A stretch of 64,000 nucleotides of DNA from JAWLFI01 sp964525165 (lineage in GTDB: Bacteria > Bacteroidota > Bacteroidia > Chitinophagales > Saprospiraceae): the NCBI GenBank assembly GCA_964525165.1, contig CAZGGG010000006.1, positions 1 to 64,000 of the forward strand. Reading direction: 5' to 3'. Below are positions 1 to 7,761 of the stretch, in pieces; position 1 is the stretch's first letter, and every line of letters starts with the position of its first letter. The translations under genes were made by a program, and so were the position numbers. A model generated the notes under the pieces. It was not told where the DNA came from, did not search any database, and saw only the letters and a list, made by a program, of their open reading frames with translations.

Positions 1-2
1 AG

Positions 3-518
3 CGAAGAGTGGAAAATGGGGAGTTGTACATAGTAGACAGCATGGAAGTTTTAGATACCGTGAGTTTTAAAACCCCTTCCGGAAAAGCCATTAAGTCGGG
101 TGCCGGTATCATACCGGATATCTTTATCCCCAGAGACTCTATTGCCAATTTGCCTTTTGTGAAGAGCTCTTACAGCCATATCGCTCAGTACATTTACAAT
201 GATATTAGAAAAGAACGCAAGGCCAATGCCTTGATCCGTCCGGAAGACTTATCAAATTGGTGGGAAAGTACCATTTTCACAGATGAAAAGTGGCAGGACT
301 GGATCGCATATTTAGACCAAAAAGAAGCGTCTACAGATTTAGACTTGAGATGGTTGCCGGAGGTGAAGGAGCATTTAGATGAAGTTTATAAGTTTTACTA
401 CGTCAATTACACCTTAGGATTTGAGGATGCTATGGAGCATGATTTAAAGGAAGACCCTTTTTTCAAGCAATCCAGAGCCTTCTTTCTTTCGGAGGAACAA
501 GTCACGGAACTCCGCTAA
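3..518 (+). CDS. C-terminal processing peptidase (S41 family), 3' end only
   Basis: The gene enters from outside the window; about 171 C-terminal residues are visible, and the reading frame is open back to base 3 with no credible start. The stretch KTPSGKAIKSGAGIIPDIFI followed by PRD matches the end of the protease core in Bacteroidota S41 tail-specific (Prc/CtpA-like) peptidases, where a 'GGGIxPDVxVPxD' segment precedes a helical C-terminal region. The remaining ~130 residues are acidic and helical, as in that family. The catalytic Ser/Lys lie upstream and cannot be checked. These enzymes cleave periplasmic proteins from their C-termini. The stop codon overlaps the stop of the convergent next gene by a few bases. 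The family call is fairly secure; the substrate is unknown. Confidence 0.75.
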   Translation, partial: RRVENGELYIVDSMEVLDTVSFKTPSGKAIKSGAGIIPDIFIPRDSIANLPFVKSSYSHIAQYIYNDIRKERKANALIRPEDLSNWWESTIFTDEKWQDWIAYLDQKEASTDLDLRWLPEVKEHLDEVYKFYYVNYTLGFEDAMEHDLKEDPFFKQSRAFFLSEEQVTELR

Positions 519-1105
519 GTCCGTATAAAATCCAACTCTCCATTTTTATCAAAAGAAGCAATGACCGAAGGTTGGTTAAACTCAAGCTCTAATTCATAAG
601 GTGGATAGTATATAAGATCTACGTTTTCTTTGAGACGCTCATCAATTTCGAAATAGGAGGTCGCGTATGCTTCTTGATACAAATTGGCACTCGTCGACAC
701 AATCGGCTGATTCAAACGCCTTATGAGATCAGATAACTCTTTTTTATGAGTAATTCGAAATGCGACACTTCCATCCTCGTGGATTAAGTATTCCGGCAAC
801 ATGCTCACTTTGGGGTAAATCAGCGTTAAAGGGCGTTCTACATAATCCAATAATGTTTCAATTCTGGGAGGAATGTCCAGCACGTATTGTTGTAGCATTT
901 TAAAATCAGCAATCAACAATATTAATGGCTCTGTTTGTGGCTTTCCTTTTAGTCGATAGATACTTTCGACCCCCTTACGGGAAAACGCCGCTGCAGCTAA
1001 GCCCCATATTGTATCGGTAGGATGTAAAAGAGTTGCCCCTTTTTTGATAGAGCTTACCCAATCTTCCGAAACCTTACTTTTTACTTTGTCGCTATATTCC
1101 TCCAT
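515..1105 (-). CDS. tsaC: L-threonylcarbamoyladenylate synthase (Sua5/YciO/YrdC family)
   Basis: This 196-residue protein makes threonylcarbamoyl-AMP from threonine, bicarbonate and ATP, the first step of the t6A37 modification of ANN-decoding tRNAs. The YrdC fold is visible: HPTDTIWGLA near residue 28, the K-G-K substrate-binding segment in YRLKGKPQTEP, VAFRITHKKEL, and the signature PIVSTSAN near residue 135. It is a short TsaC-type protein without the extra C-terminal Sua5 domain. The ATG at 1105 gives an N-terminus of normal length. It is convergent with the S41 peptidase (stop codons overlap) and divergent from the PKD protein across 140 bp. YciO paralogues look similar, so the exact member of the family is less certain than the fold. 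Confidence 0.85.
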   Translation of the reverse strand: MEEYSDKVKSKVSEDWVSSIKKGATLLHPTDTIWGLAAAAFSRKGVESIYRLKGKPQTEPLILLIADFKMLQQYVLDIPPRIETLLDYVERPLTLIYPKVSMLPEYLIHEDGSVAFRITHKKELSDLIRRLNQPIVSTSANLYQEAYATSYFEIDERLKENVDLIYYPPYELELEFNQPSVIASFDKNGELDFIRT

Positions 1106-1245
1106 AGATTTCTGTTAGCAAGAAGCCATTACACCACTAATAATTGTTAAAGCACAAAATTTATTGCTTATCATTACGAATAATCAGATTGGATGTTATT
1201 TTTTAAAAATCCAACCAGAAAGACGTTACGGACGTTTATACACAT

Positions 1246-3525
1246 ATGAACACAATAATGAAGCCCATCAAACTTATTCTGATATTTATCGCGCTCATAA
1301 GCGGGCTTTCTGAAATCCATGCCGCACACATCATTGGAGGCGATTTCTATTACACTTGCCTGGGTAATGGGGAATACCGCTTTAATTTGATTTTATACCG
1401 GGATTGTGCCGGTAATGGGGCTTTGTTTGATTCAGACCCCTTGGCCGGAATCACCGCAACGGTTACAGTGTATAGGGAAGATAGGGTACAGCCTTTCTAT
1501 CGATCTATCGATTTGAGAGCACCGAGAATAGAAGATGTCAACCCTGAAGTTGAAAATCCTTGTTTGATCATCCCTCCAAATATTTGTGTCCAAAAAGGGG
1601 AATATACCTTTGATTTATCACTGCCCCCTTCGGATTTTGCATACCAGATTGTTTACCAAAGATGTTGTCGGAACAATACCATCAGTAATATTAATAATCC
1701 CGGAGGTACAGGAGCTACATTCGTATTAGAATTGACCCCTCAAGCTCAGGAAGTGTGCAATTCGACCATACAGTTCAATAATTTCCCGCCTGTAGTTATT
1801 TGTCAGGGGGAGCCTCTGGACTTCGATCATTCCGCGTTTGATCCGGATATGGACTCAACAGTTACCATTGAATATGAATTTTGCGCTCCTTTAAATGGGG
1901 GAGGGCTTGCCGGTTCAGGTGCAGGTGGTGGTCGAGCCACAGATCCCAATGGTGTGGCGCCCGATCCGGATACTCGTCCTCCTTATCAGACGGTCAATTT
2001 TGTGGGAGGAGATTTTACTGCTTTAACCCCTTTGGGCGGGGACCCTGTAGTCTCAATTGACAGAACTACGGGTCTGATTACCGGTACTCCCACAGGATTG
2101 GGACAATATGTTGTTGGAGTGTGCGCCACTGAGCTGGATAGTAACGGGAATGTCCTTTCCGTTATTCGGCGGGACTTTCAGTTCAATGTGGCCCGATGCG
2201 AAAGCAAAGTTACAGCAGCGATCGATGCTAGTGTGGATGATGGTCAAGAGTTTATTATCAACAGTTGCGGCCCCAACGTGATTGATTTTATCAATTTGAG
2301 TACGCAAGAACGTTTTATTAATCGATATCGATGGGTTTTCGATATCAATGGGCAGGAAGAGGTCTCCGCGCAAAGAAACCCCACCATCACCTTTCCCGGA
2401 AGGGGGCGGTATGAGGGAATTTTAATCATTAATGAGGGAACAGCTTGTTCTGACTCAGCAGATATTGTGGTAAACGTATTGGGTGCTATAGAAGCAGACT
2501 TTTCTTATGAATATGATACTTGTACAGCAGGCCCCGTTTTGTTTCAAGCTACCGACAGCACCGGAAATGGATTCATGGAAGAAAGAATATGGGATTTCGG
2601 TCAAAATCAGCGAGCAGAAGGCCTCCAAGCAACGAATGAATTCCGCCAGCCAGGGGATAGGCTGGTCATTTACTACGCCCGAGATACTGCCGGATGCCAA
2701 GTAGAAGTGCTCAAAGAAATCCCTTACTATCCCATTCCAAATGAAATTTTAGTGGAGCCCATCTTCGTTAACAATTGTGTACCGGTGGAGGTGTTTTTCA
2801 AGAACGAATCGTATCCCATTAATTCTACTTATATCGTCAATTGGGACTTTGGTGATGGCGGTACATCCACTCGTTTTTCTCCTACACATATCTATGAGGC
2901 ACCGGGTAATTATACGGTGGGCATTGAAATTATTTCACCCATTGGTTGTGAATACCGAGGAACCTTACAGGCCCCGATATCGGTCATACCCTCACCGATA
3001 GCAGACTTTACCTACAATCCATCGGTTTTGAACCAATTTAATACGGATGTTAATTTCATAGATTTGTCTGCCAGAGCCAGCCAATGGCAATGGTTGTTTT
3101 CCGAAGAGGGGCAGTCCACCTTTCAAAATCCGACCTATAACTTCATGGATACCGGGCTCATGGATGTGACCTTAATCGTAACACATAGCAACGGATGTAA
3201 GGACACCACTTCACAAGTCTTGGATATTGTGCCAAGTCCCACTTACTTTTTGCCTAATGCATTTTCTCCCAATGACGATGGTGTGAATGATGTATATCAA
3301 GGGCAAGGTGATTTAATAGGAATCCGGGACTTCAATATGAAGATCTTTAACCGCTATGGTCAATTGGTGTTTGAAACAGAAGAACCGGATATTGGATGGA
3401 ATGGGAGATTCCAAAATGTAGGCTCTGTATTAGAGCAGGGCGTTTATGTTTGTAAAGTTCGTTTTACGGGTCCTCGGGGCAAATCCTATGAAATGAGTGA
3501 ATTTGCAACATTGCTCGCAAAATAA
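1246..3525 (+). CDS. Secreted PKD-domain protein with type B T9SS sorting domain
   Basis: This 759-residue protein starts with a signal peptide (hydrophobic residues ~8-26, cleavage near AHA/AHIIGG). The mature N-terminus AHIIGGDFYYTCLGNGEYRF is a pattern I associate with large Saprospiria surface proteins. Tandem PKD-like beta-sandwiches follow; the clearest has WDFGDGG near residue 530 and a second lies around 590-660. The last ~85 residues (LPNAFSPNDDGVNDVY, then IFNRYGQLVFE and GVYVCKVRF) form the CHU_C / gliding-motility-associated domain, which sends proteins through the type IX system (type B). It is probably a surface adhesin or matrix protein; I see no catalytic motif. The ATG at 1246 gives a good signal peptide, and an in-frame ATG five codons later is possible. 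Confidence 0.85.
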   Translation: MNTIMKPIKLILIFIALISGLSEIHAAHIIGGDFYYTCLGNGEYRFNLILYRDCAGNGALFDSDPLAGITATVTVYREDRVQPFYRSIDLRAPRIEDVNPEVENPCLIIPPNICVQKGEYTFDLSLPPSDFAYQIVYQRCCRNNTISNINNPGGTGATFVLELTPQAQEVCNSTIQFNNFPPVVICQGEPLDFDHSAFDPDMDSTVTIEYEFCAPLNGGGLAGSGAGGGRATDPNGVAPDPDTRPPYQTVNFVGGDFTALTPLGGDPVVSIDRTTGLITGTPTGLGQYVVGVCATELDSNGNVLSVIRRDFQFNVARCESKVTAAIDASVDDGQEFIINSCGPNVIDFINLSTQERFINRYRWVFDINGQEEVSAQRNPTITFPGRGRYEGILIINEGTACSDSADIVVNVLGAIEADFSYEYDTCTAGPVLFQATDSTGNGFMEERIWDFGQNQRAEGLQATNEFRQPGDRLVIYYARDTAGCQVEVLKEIPYYPIPNEILVEPIFVNNCVPVEVFFKNESYPINSTYIVNWDFGDGGTSTRFSPTHIYEAPGNYTVGIEIISPIGCEYRGTLQAPISVIPSPIADFTYNPSVLNQFNTDVNFIDLSARASQWQWLFSEEGQSTFQNPTYNFMDTGLMDVTLIVTHSNGCKDTTSQVLDIVPSPTYFLPNAFSPNDDGVNDVYQGQGDLIGIRDFNMKIFNRYGQLVFETEEPDIGWNGRFQNVGSVLEQGVYVCKVRFTGPRGKSYEMSEFATLLAK

Positions 3526-3559
3526 ATATAGAAATGTGTACATTTCAAGATCAATTGTT

Positions 3560-3567
3560 TATCTTTG
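3560..3567 (+). promoter_or_regulatory. Bacteroidota-type -7 box (TATCTTTG) upstream of rplS
   Basis: TATCTTTG is an exact match to the TAnnTTTG -7 consensus used by the Bacteroidota primary sigma factor and lies 36 bp before the rplS start. A poor -33 element (TGTG at 3535-3538, 21 bp upstream) is the best partner. Position and quality fit a ribosomal-protein promoter. Confidence 0.55.
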
Positions 3568-3602
3568 CGGTCGCTTTTATAACAGAGTAAAGAGAATTCG
3601 TC

Positions 3603-3956
3603 ATGGATGCGATTAAATATGTACACGAGCAGGTAGCGTCATCAAAAGATTGGCCTGATTTCAAACCTGGAGATAATATTGAAGTAGTATACCGAATTGT
3701 GGAGGGTAGCAAAGAACGTCCCCAGGCATATCGTGGAGATGTTATCCAAATCAATGGAAGCGGATCTACCAAGACTTTCACAGTGAGAAAAATTTCAAGT
3801 GGTGTGGGTGTAGAGAGAATTTTCCCATTCGCGTCTCCTCATATCATCAGTATCAAAATTCTGAAAAGAGGTAAAGTCAGAAGATCTAAACTTTATTACC
3901 TGCGTAATCTAGTCGGTAAAAAAGCAAGAATTAAAGAAAAACAGACTTTCAAATAA
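3603..3956 (+). CDS. rplS: 50S ribosomal protein L19
   Basis: The 117-residue product is a full-length L19, a large-subunit protein at the 30S/50S interface. Diagnostic segments are FKPGDNIEVVYRIVEG, then the basic core with GVGVERIFPFASPHI (the S-x-G-V-G-V-E-R-x-F signature near residue 70), and the KRGKVRRSKLYYLR C-terminal motif. It appears monocistronic: a matching promoter box lies upstream and a strong intrinsic terminator directly downstream. It is not next to trmD/rimM/rpsP, its usual partners in many bacteria. Confidence 0.97.
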   Translation: MDAIKYVHEQVASSKDWPDFKPGDNIEVVYRIVEGSKERPQAYRGDVIQINGSGSTKTFTVRKISSGVGVERIFPFASPHIISIKILKRGKVRRSKLYYLRNLVGKKARIKEKQTFK

Positions 3957-3979
3957 GTTCTGTTCTTTACATAAAACAA

Positions 3980-4015
3980 ATGCCTCTTTGATTGAGTTTC
4001 AAAGGGGCATTTTTA
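3980..4015 (+). terminator. Rho-independent terminator of rplS
   Basis: A 12-bp stem, ATGCCTCTTTGA / TCAAAGGGGCAT with one G-T pair, has a 7-nt loop and is followed by TTTT. It sits 24 bp after the rplS stop. The next gene's ATG is only about ten bases beyond it. Confidence 0.85.
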
Positions 4016-4024
4016 GTTATACGT

Positions 4025-5257
4025 ATGCTTAGAGTATTAATCATATTCGTGATTCTGTTCCTGATGGATCTTTACCTCTTTCAGGGTCTGAAACAAATTT
4101 GGAGTTCAAAATGGGTGTTCGCACTTATATATGGCACCCTCAGTCTTTTATTTTATTTGTGGATTTTCTTGGCTATTTATGATGTCACGGATACCTGGGA
4201 GCAAAGGTATCCCTGGTATATCTATCTCCGGGCATTCTTCTTTATCCTCGTTTTTGCTAAAATATTAGCTCTTGTGCCTATCCTCATTGACGATTTGAGA
4301 AGAGGAGTTGGCTATCTCATTCAATTGTTTGCGACAGAAGAGAATGAGAAGTATCTAGCGGCCAGAAATCAGTTCTTAAGTCGACTTTCTTTAGTGATGG
4401 CGGGTATTCCTCTATTTTTATTGACCTATGGGATGATTCGAAATCCGTTTCGGTTTAAACGGCAATTGCAAAGAATTCCTATCAAAGGCTTACCTAAAGA
4501 ACTCGAAGGCTTAAAGATTGTACAGATCTCAGATTTACACAGCGGTACTTTTAAAGACGGTCGTCTTTTTCAAAGAGCCGTGGACATGATCAATCATGAG
4601 GAACCTGATTTAGTGTTTTTTACGGGAGACCTGGTGAATAATACAGCTCATGAAGCAGATCCTTTTATTGATGTCTTTAAGCATATCCGGGCACAGTATG
4701 GTGTGTATTCGATTTTGGGGAATCACGATTATGGAGATTATGTCCGCTGGCCCAGTGAGCGTGAGAAACAAGCTAATTTTGAAGCCCTATGCTTACAACA
4801 CCGGAAGATGGGTTGGAAGTTACTGAGGAATGAGCATGTTTCTTTAGAAATAAATGGAAAGAGACTCAATATTCTAGGTGTCGAGAACTACTCTGCCTTA
4901 CCTCAGTTTCCGAAGTATGGTGATTTGTATAAAGCCAGACAAGGTGCCCCTCAAGCTGATATGAATATACTTTTATCACATGATCCGACACACTGGGATA
5001 GTAGCATTGCTCATAAAGAGAAGGATGTGCAATTAACCTTCAGTGGGCATACACATGGTTTTCAGTTTGGTATAGAAATCCCGGGATTCATTCGCTGGAG
5101 TCCTAGCCAGTGGGTCTACAAACACTGGGCAGGTCTCTATCAAGAGAATAATCAATATCTTTATGTCAACAGAGGCTTGGGATGTTTGGCTTACCCCGGT
5201 AGAGTCGGGATTCTCCCGGAAATTTCTGTAATAAAACTAGAATCAGATGTATCGTAA
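4025..5257 (+). CDS. Membrane-anchored calcineurin-like metallophosphoesterase
   Basis: The protein has 410 residues from the ATG at 4025. A frame-compatible TTG at 3992 would start inside the rplS terminator, so I reject it. Residues 1-145 hold about four membrane helices. The phosphoesterase domain follows with all metal-binding motifs: SDLH (Asp170, His172), TGD near 200, GNHD near 232, LLSHDP, and GHTHG (His342, His344). The layout resembles YkuE/LpxG-like membrane phosphoesterases, some of which act on lipid-linked pyrophosphates; the substrate here is unknown. Its 3' end overlaps the following lipoprotein gene by 11 bp, so the run 4025-7653 is probably one transcript. The promoter must lie in or before rplS unless the terminator leaks. 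Confidence 0.85.
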   Translation: MLRVLIIFVILFLMDLYLFQGLKQIWSSKWVFALIYGTLSLLFYLWIFLAIYDVTDTWEQRYPWYIYLRAFFFILVFAKILALVPILIDDLRRGVGYLIQLFATEENEKYLAARNQFLSRLSLVMAGIPLFLLTYGMIRNPFRFKRQLQRIPIKGLPKELEGLKIVQISDLHSGTFKDGRLFQRAVDMINHEEPDLVFFTGDLVNNTAHEADPFIDVFKHIRAQYGVYSILGNHDYGDYVRWPSEREKQANFEALCLQHRKMGWKLLRNEHVSLEINGKRLNILGVENYSALPQFPKYGDLYKARQGAPQADMNILLSHDPTHWDSSIAHKEKDVQLTFSGHTHGFQFGIEIPGFIRWSPSQWVYKHWAGLYQENNQYLYVNRGLGCLAYPGRVGILPEISVIKLESDVS

Positions 5258-5642
5258 ATTGTTTCTTATCCTAATCATAAGCGGCGCATTCGCAGGATGC
5301 GGAGGAGAGAACGCAAAGGACACCAAAGAAACCCATTCCCTAGTGGATAGCACCCAATTAGAAGGGAACTGGCAAATCTACTATGCTGAAAGGAGCAGTG
5401 TGCCTACGGGTGTCTTACAAAACACCTTCTTTTCTTTTACAGTGGATTCTATGGAAACGAATATGCCCACACAAGCCGGGCGATCCAGTTATTCTTGGAT
5501 CGATGGTTCTATCGTGCGAGAAGCGCAGCCACCTTCATTTTATGAGGTGAAAAAGTTAAATAAGGACTCTTTAACCATGCATGTGGAACTAGAAGGCTTC
5601 AATTTCGAATTATTTCTACAAAGAACACCAGAAGGAGAATGA
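5247..5642 (+). CDS. Small lipocalin-like lipoprotein, function unknown
   Basis: This is a 131-residue lipoprotein. A hydrophobic signal ends in the lipobox FAGC (Cys18). The mature part begins with a short acidic/polar linker, followed by a beta-rich domain (LEGNWQIYYAERS, FFSFTVDSM, SLTMHVELEGFNFELFL). That spacing of 'GxW' and strand pairs is typical of lipocalin-like small lipoproteins, but similarity is too weak to name a family. It overlaps the phosphoesterase gene upstream by 11 bp and the GWxTD gene downstream by 4 bp (ATGA), which indicates translational coupling. A role in an envelope process shared with those neighbours is an inference from that coupling. Confidence 0.7.
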   Translation: MYRKLFLILIISGAFAGCGGENAKDTKETHSLVDSTQLEGNWQIYYAERSSVPTGVLQNTFFSFTVDSMETNMPTQAGRSSYSWIDGSIVREAQPPSFYEVKKLNKDSLTMHVELEGFNFELFLQRTPEGE

Positions 5643-7123
5643 AAATTCAGTCCCTATACGCATCATGGTACCTACTCATTTGCTTAAGCTTTATAAGCAC
5701 AACACTTTCTGCTTTGCAGGTAAGTGTTGATCCGTTGGTCTATCGGGGAGTAGATCAATCTGTTGTGGAGATCAATTATCAGGTTGTAGGTAACACGATT
5801 ACTTTTGATACTCTTTTGGTTACATCCGAAGAACAGTATCAGGCAGCAGTCGATGTGATTATCTTATTCAAGCAGGATAGCACGATCATTCAATTTGACA
5901 AGTTTCGGCTTAGAGGTCCTCTTTCCTCCAGCATGAATGATTTTATTGATATACGCACCTATGGTCTGGAGCCGGGCATTTATCAATTAGATATAGAATT
6001 TGCAGATGCTGCGGATGCAGCCAATGTGTATCGCTTCAACCAGGAATTAGTCGTTCCCGATTATCAGAAACAAGAACCCCAGTTTTCCAATATTAAGCTT
6101 TTGGCGAGATTGCAACAACCCAAAGAAGAGAGTGATCAGGCATGGATAAAAAATGGAGTGGTTATGGAACCCTTGCCTCATCATTTTTATGATTCCAGAC
6201 ACGATTTTCTGCAGTTTTATCTGGAGCTATATGCTGTAGATATTATTGAGATTCGACCTTTGGTCCTACATATGGAGATTCAAAGAGAAATCAATGGAGA
6301 ATGGATCACCAAACAACAAGCGTATCAAAGATTGGAACAATATAGAGCTGTAGAGCCATTCGCCAGAAAATTAAGCTTGCAACAACTCCCATCGGATTAT
6401 TATAGGTTTAGAGTGAGTCTGATCGATGCGAAGAAAAATGAATACCTGAAAAAGCAGATTTTTTTCTACTACTCGAATCCTGAAAATGATTCTAAGCTGA
6501 TTGAACAAAAATTGGAATCTTCTACGGATAATTTCTTCCGGAAGTTATCTGACGACAGTCTGGAATATGCTTTAAGAGCTATCGCGCCCGTGATTCCCTC
6601 TACAGACCAGCCCAGAGTGAATTATTTGGTATCCAAAGGTACGCAGGATATGAAAGCTGATTTTCTATATGATTATTGGGTGAAACGTGATCCGCTTCGC
6701 ACTCATGCTGCCTACGATCAGTTTATGACATTGGCGGATGCGCTGCATGAGAAGTACTATAATACCTTTGGATATGGATTTGAGTCAGACCGGGCCATGA
6801 TCTATTTGAAATATGGTCCACCGACAAGAATTGCCACACGTCATAATGACCAATCCGCTGTTCCTTATGAAATTTGGTCTTACGACCGGATAGACTATAC
6901 GAGTCAAACCAATGTGAAATTTGTATTCTATAATCCTACTTTAGCCGGAAATGATTTCATACTCTTGCATTCTAATTGCAGAAATGAGTTGAACAATCCT
7001 AAATGGTTGCAATACATCTATACTGCAGCTCCCGATGAGTTAGAAGGAGATAATTATCGGGATGCACGAGGGATACAAGACAATTTTGGACGAGAGGCAG
7101 CACGTTTATTTAACGATAACTAA
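5639..7123 (+). CDS. GWxTD domain-containing exported protein
   Basis: The product has 494 residues with a signal peptide (residues 1-25, ending near TLSA). The N-terminal half is beta-rich. The C-terminal part carries the GWxTD domain, common in Bacteroidota and Acidobacteriota: FLYDYWVKRDP near residue 348, then a GYGFESDRAMIYLKYGPP segment near 380 in place of the eponymous GW-TD. SYEIWSYD-like and FVFYN strands follow. The family has no established activity. The start ATG overlaps the upstream stop (ATGA). The gene follows a phosphoesterase and a lipoprotein and precedes a DUF6794 gene, all co-directional with spacing under 20 bp. Confidence 0.8.
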   Translation: MKIQSLYASWYLLICLSFISTTLSALQVSVDPLVYRGVDQSVVEINYQVVGNTITFDTLLVTSEEQYQAAVDVIILFKQDSTIIQFDKFRLRGPLSSSMNDFIDIRTYGLEPGIYQLDIEFADAADAANVYRFNQELVVPDYQKQEPQFSNIKLLARLQQPKEESDQAWIKNGVVMEPLPHHFYDSRHDFLQFYLELYAVDIIEIRPLVLHMEIQREINGEWITKQQAYQRLEQYRAVEPFARKLSLQQLPSDYYRFRVSLIDAKKNEYLKKQIFFYYSNPENDSKLIEQKLESSTDNFFRKLSDDSLEYALRAIAPVIPSTDQPRVNYLVSKGTQDMKADFLYDYWVKRDPLRTHAAYDQFMTLADALHEKYYNTFGYGFESDRAMIYLKYGPPTRIATRHNDQSAVPYEIWSYDRIDYTSQTNVKFVFYNPTLAGNDFILLHSNCRNELNNPKWLQYIYTAAPDELEGDNYRDARGIQDNFGREAARLFNDN

Positions 7124-7137
7124 ATCAATAAGCATCA

Positions 7138-7653
7138 ATGAAGCGTGTGGTTTCGAAATTTTGGGTGAGTCTTTTTATCCTCTTTTTTAATGGATGGACG
7201 CTCAATGGTCAAATACTGACGGATTCTTTGTACGAGAATTTTGAGTGGCGCATAGAACAACCTTTTCTTTATGATGTCTACATTCCGGCGAATGAAGAAG
7301 AGGCTTTTTCTGAAATCCAAAGATTAGCAGAAGGAACCGGTTTGGAAAAATTTAAATCGGCACCGGAAGATAGCATCCGCAGAAGATTGCATTTTGGCAT
7401 CGGAAAGTGGATGATGAAAAACTGGCAGTTGATGGAAGGCAGTCGCCTTTCCAATCACCTGAGCCAAAAAGGCTTGACCTACCCTGATGATATGGTGGAA
7501 TATTTGATTGTAAGTTTTCACCGTCATTTAAATGGTCGAGAGAGGAAGGAAGATGCATTGATTGACTTCTATCTCCAGGAACGTAAGCGACTATATTATG
7601 AGCAGCAAGAAAAGCTCAAAAAGGTGGTGATAGATACACTTGAACAAGAATGA
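7138..7653 (+). CDS. Exported DUF6794 protein
   Basis: This 171-residue protein has an N-terminal signal peptide (residues 1-25, ending NGQ). Residues ~48-140 match the DUF6794 pattern: an EEAFSEIQRL start, then LHFGIGKWMMKNWQLMEGSR (compare family 'HFGLGMWIRNNWGLW'), YPDDMVEYLIVSFHRHLNG, and a charged C-terminal helix. DUF6794 is usually a small cytosolic-looking domain of unknown function; an exported copy is less common. It is the last gene of the 4025-7653 run and is followed by a 108-bp gap before topA. Confidence 0.65.
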   Translation: MKRVVSKFWVSLFILFFNGWTLNGQILTDSLYENFEWRIEQPFLYDVYIPANEEEAFSEIQRLAEGTGLEKFKSAPEDSIRRRLHFGIGKWMMKNWQLMEGSRLSNHLSQKGLTYPDDMVEYLIVSFHRHLNGRERKEDALIDFYLQERKRLYYEQQEKLKKVVIDTLEQE

Positions 7654-7761
7654 TTTTCTGTCTTTGTGAGGCAATGCAACATCCCACAGAGCCGAATCAT
7701 ATTTATACTTAGTTCAGATTTTATACTTTTACACCCGATACTATTCAAAAAATGACCTTTT

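Noticed and set aside
2053..2700. Open frames on both strands inside the PKD-protein gene
   Set aside because: They overlap a clear, full-length gene with family domains and have no recognisable content; they are reading-frame shadows.
3992..4024. Upstream TTG start for the metallophosphoesterase
   Set aside because: It lies inside the rplS terminator loop; the ATG at 4025 gives a natural membrane-helix start.
7665..7700. CTTTGTGAGG / CCCACAGAG near-inverted repeat before topA
   Set aside because: Several mismatches, a long loop and no T-tract; not convincing as a terminator or operator.
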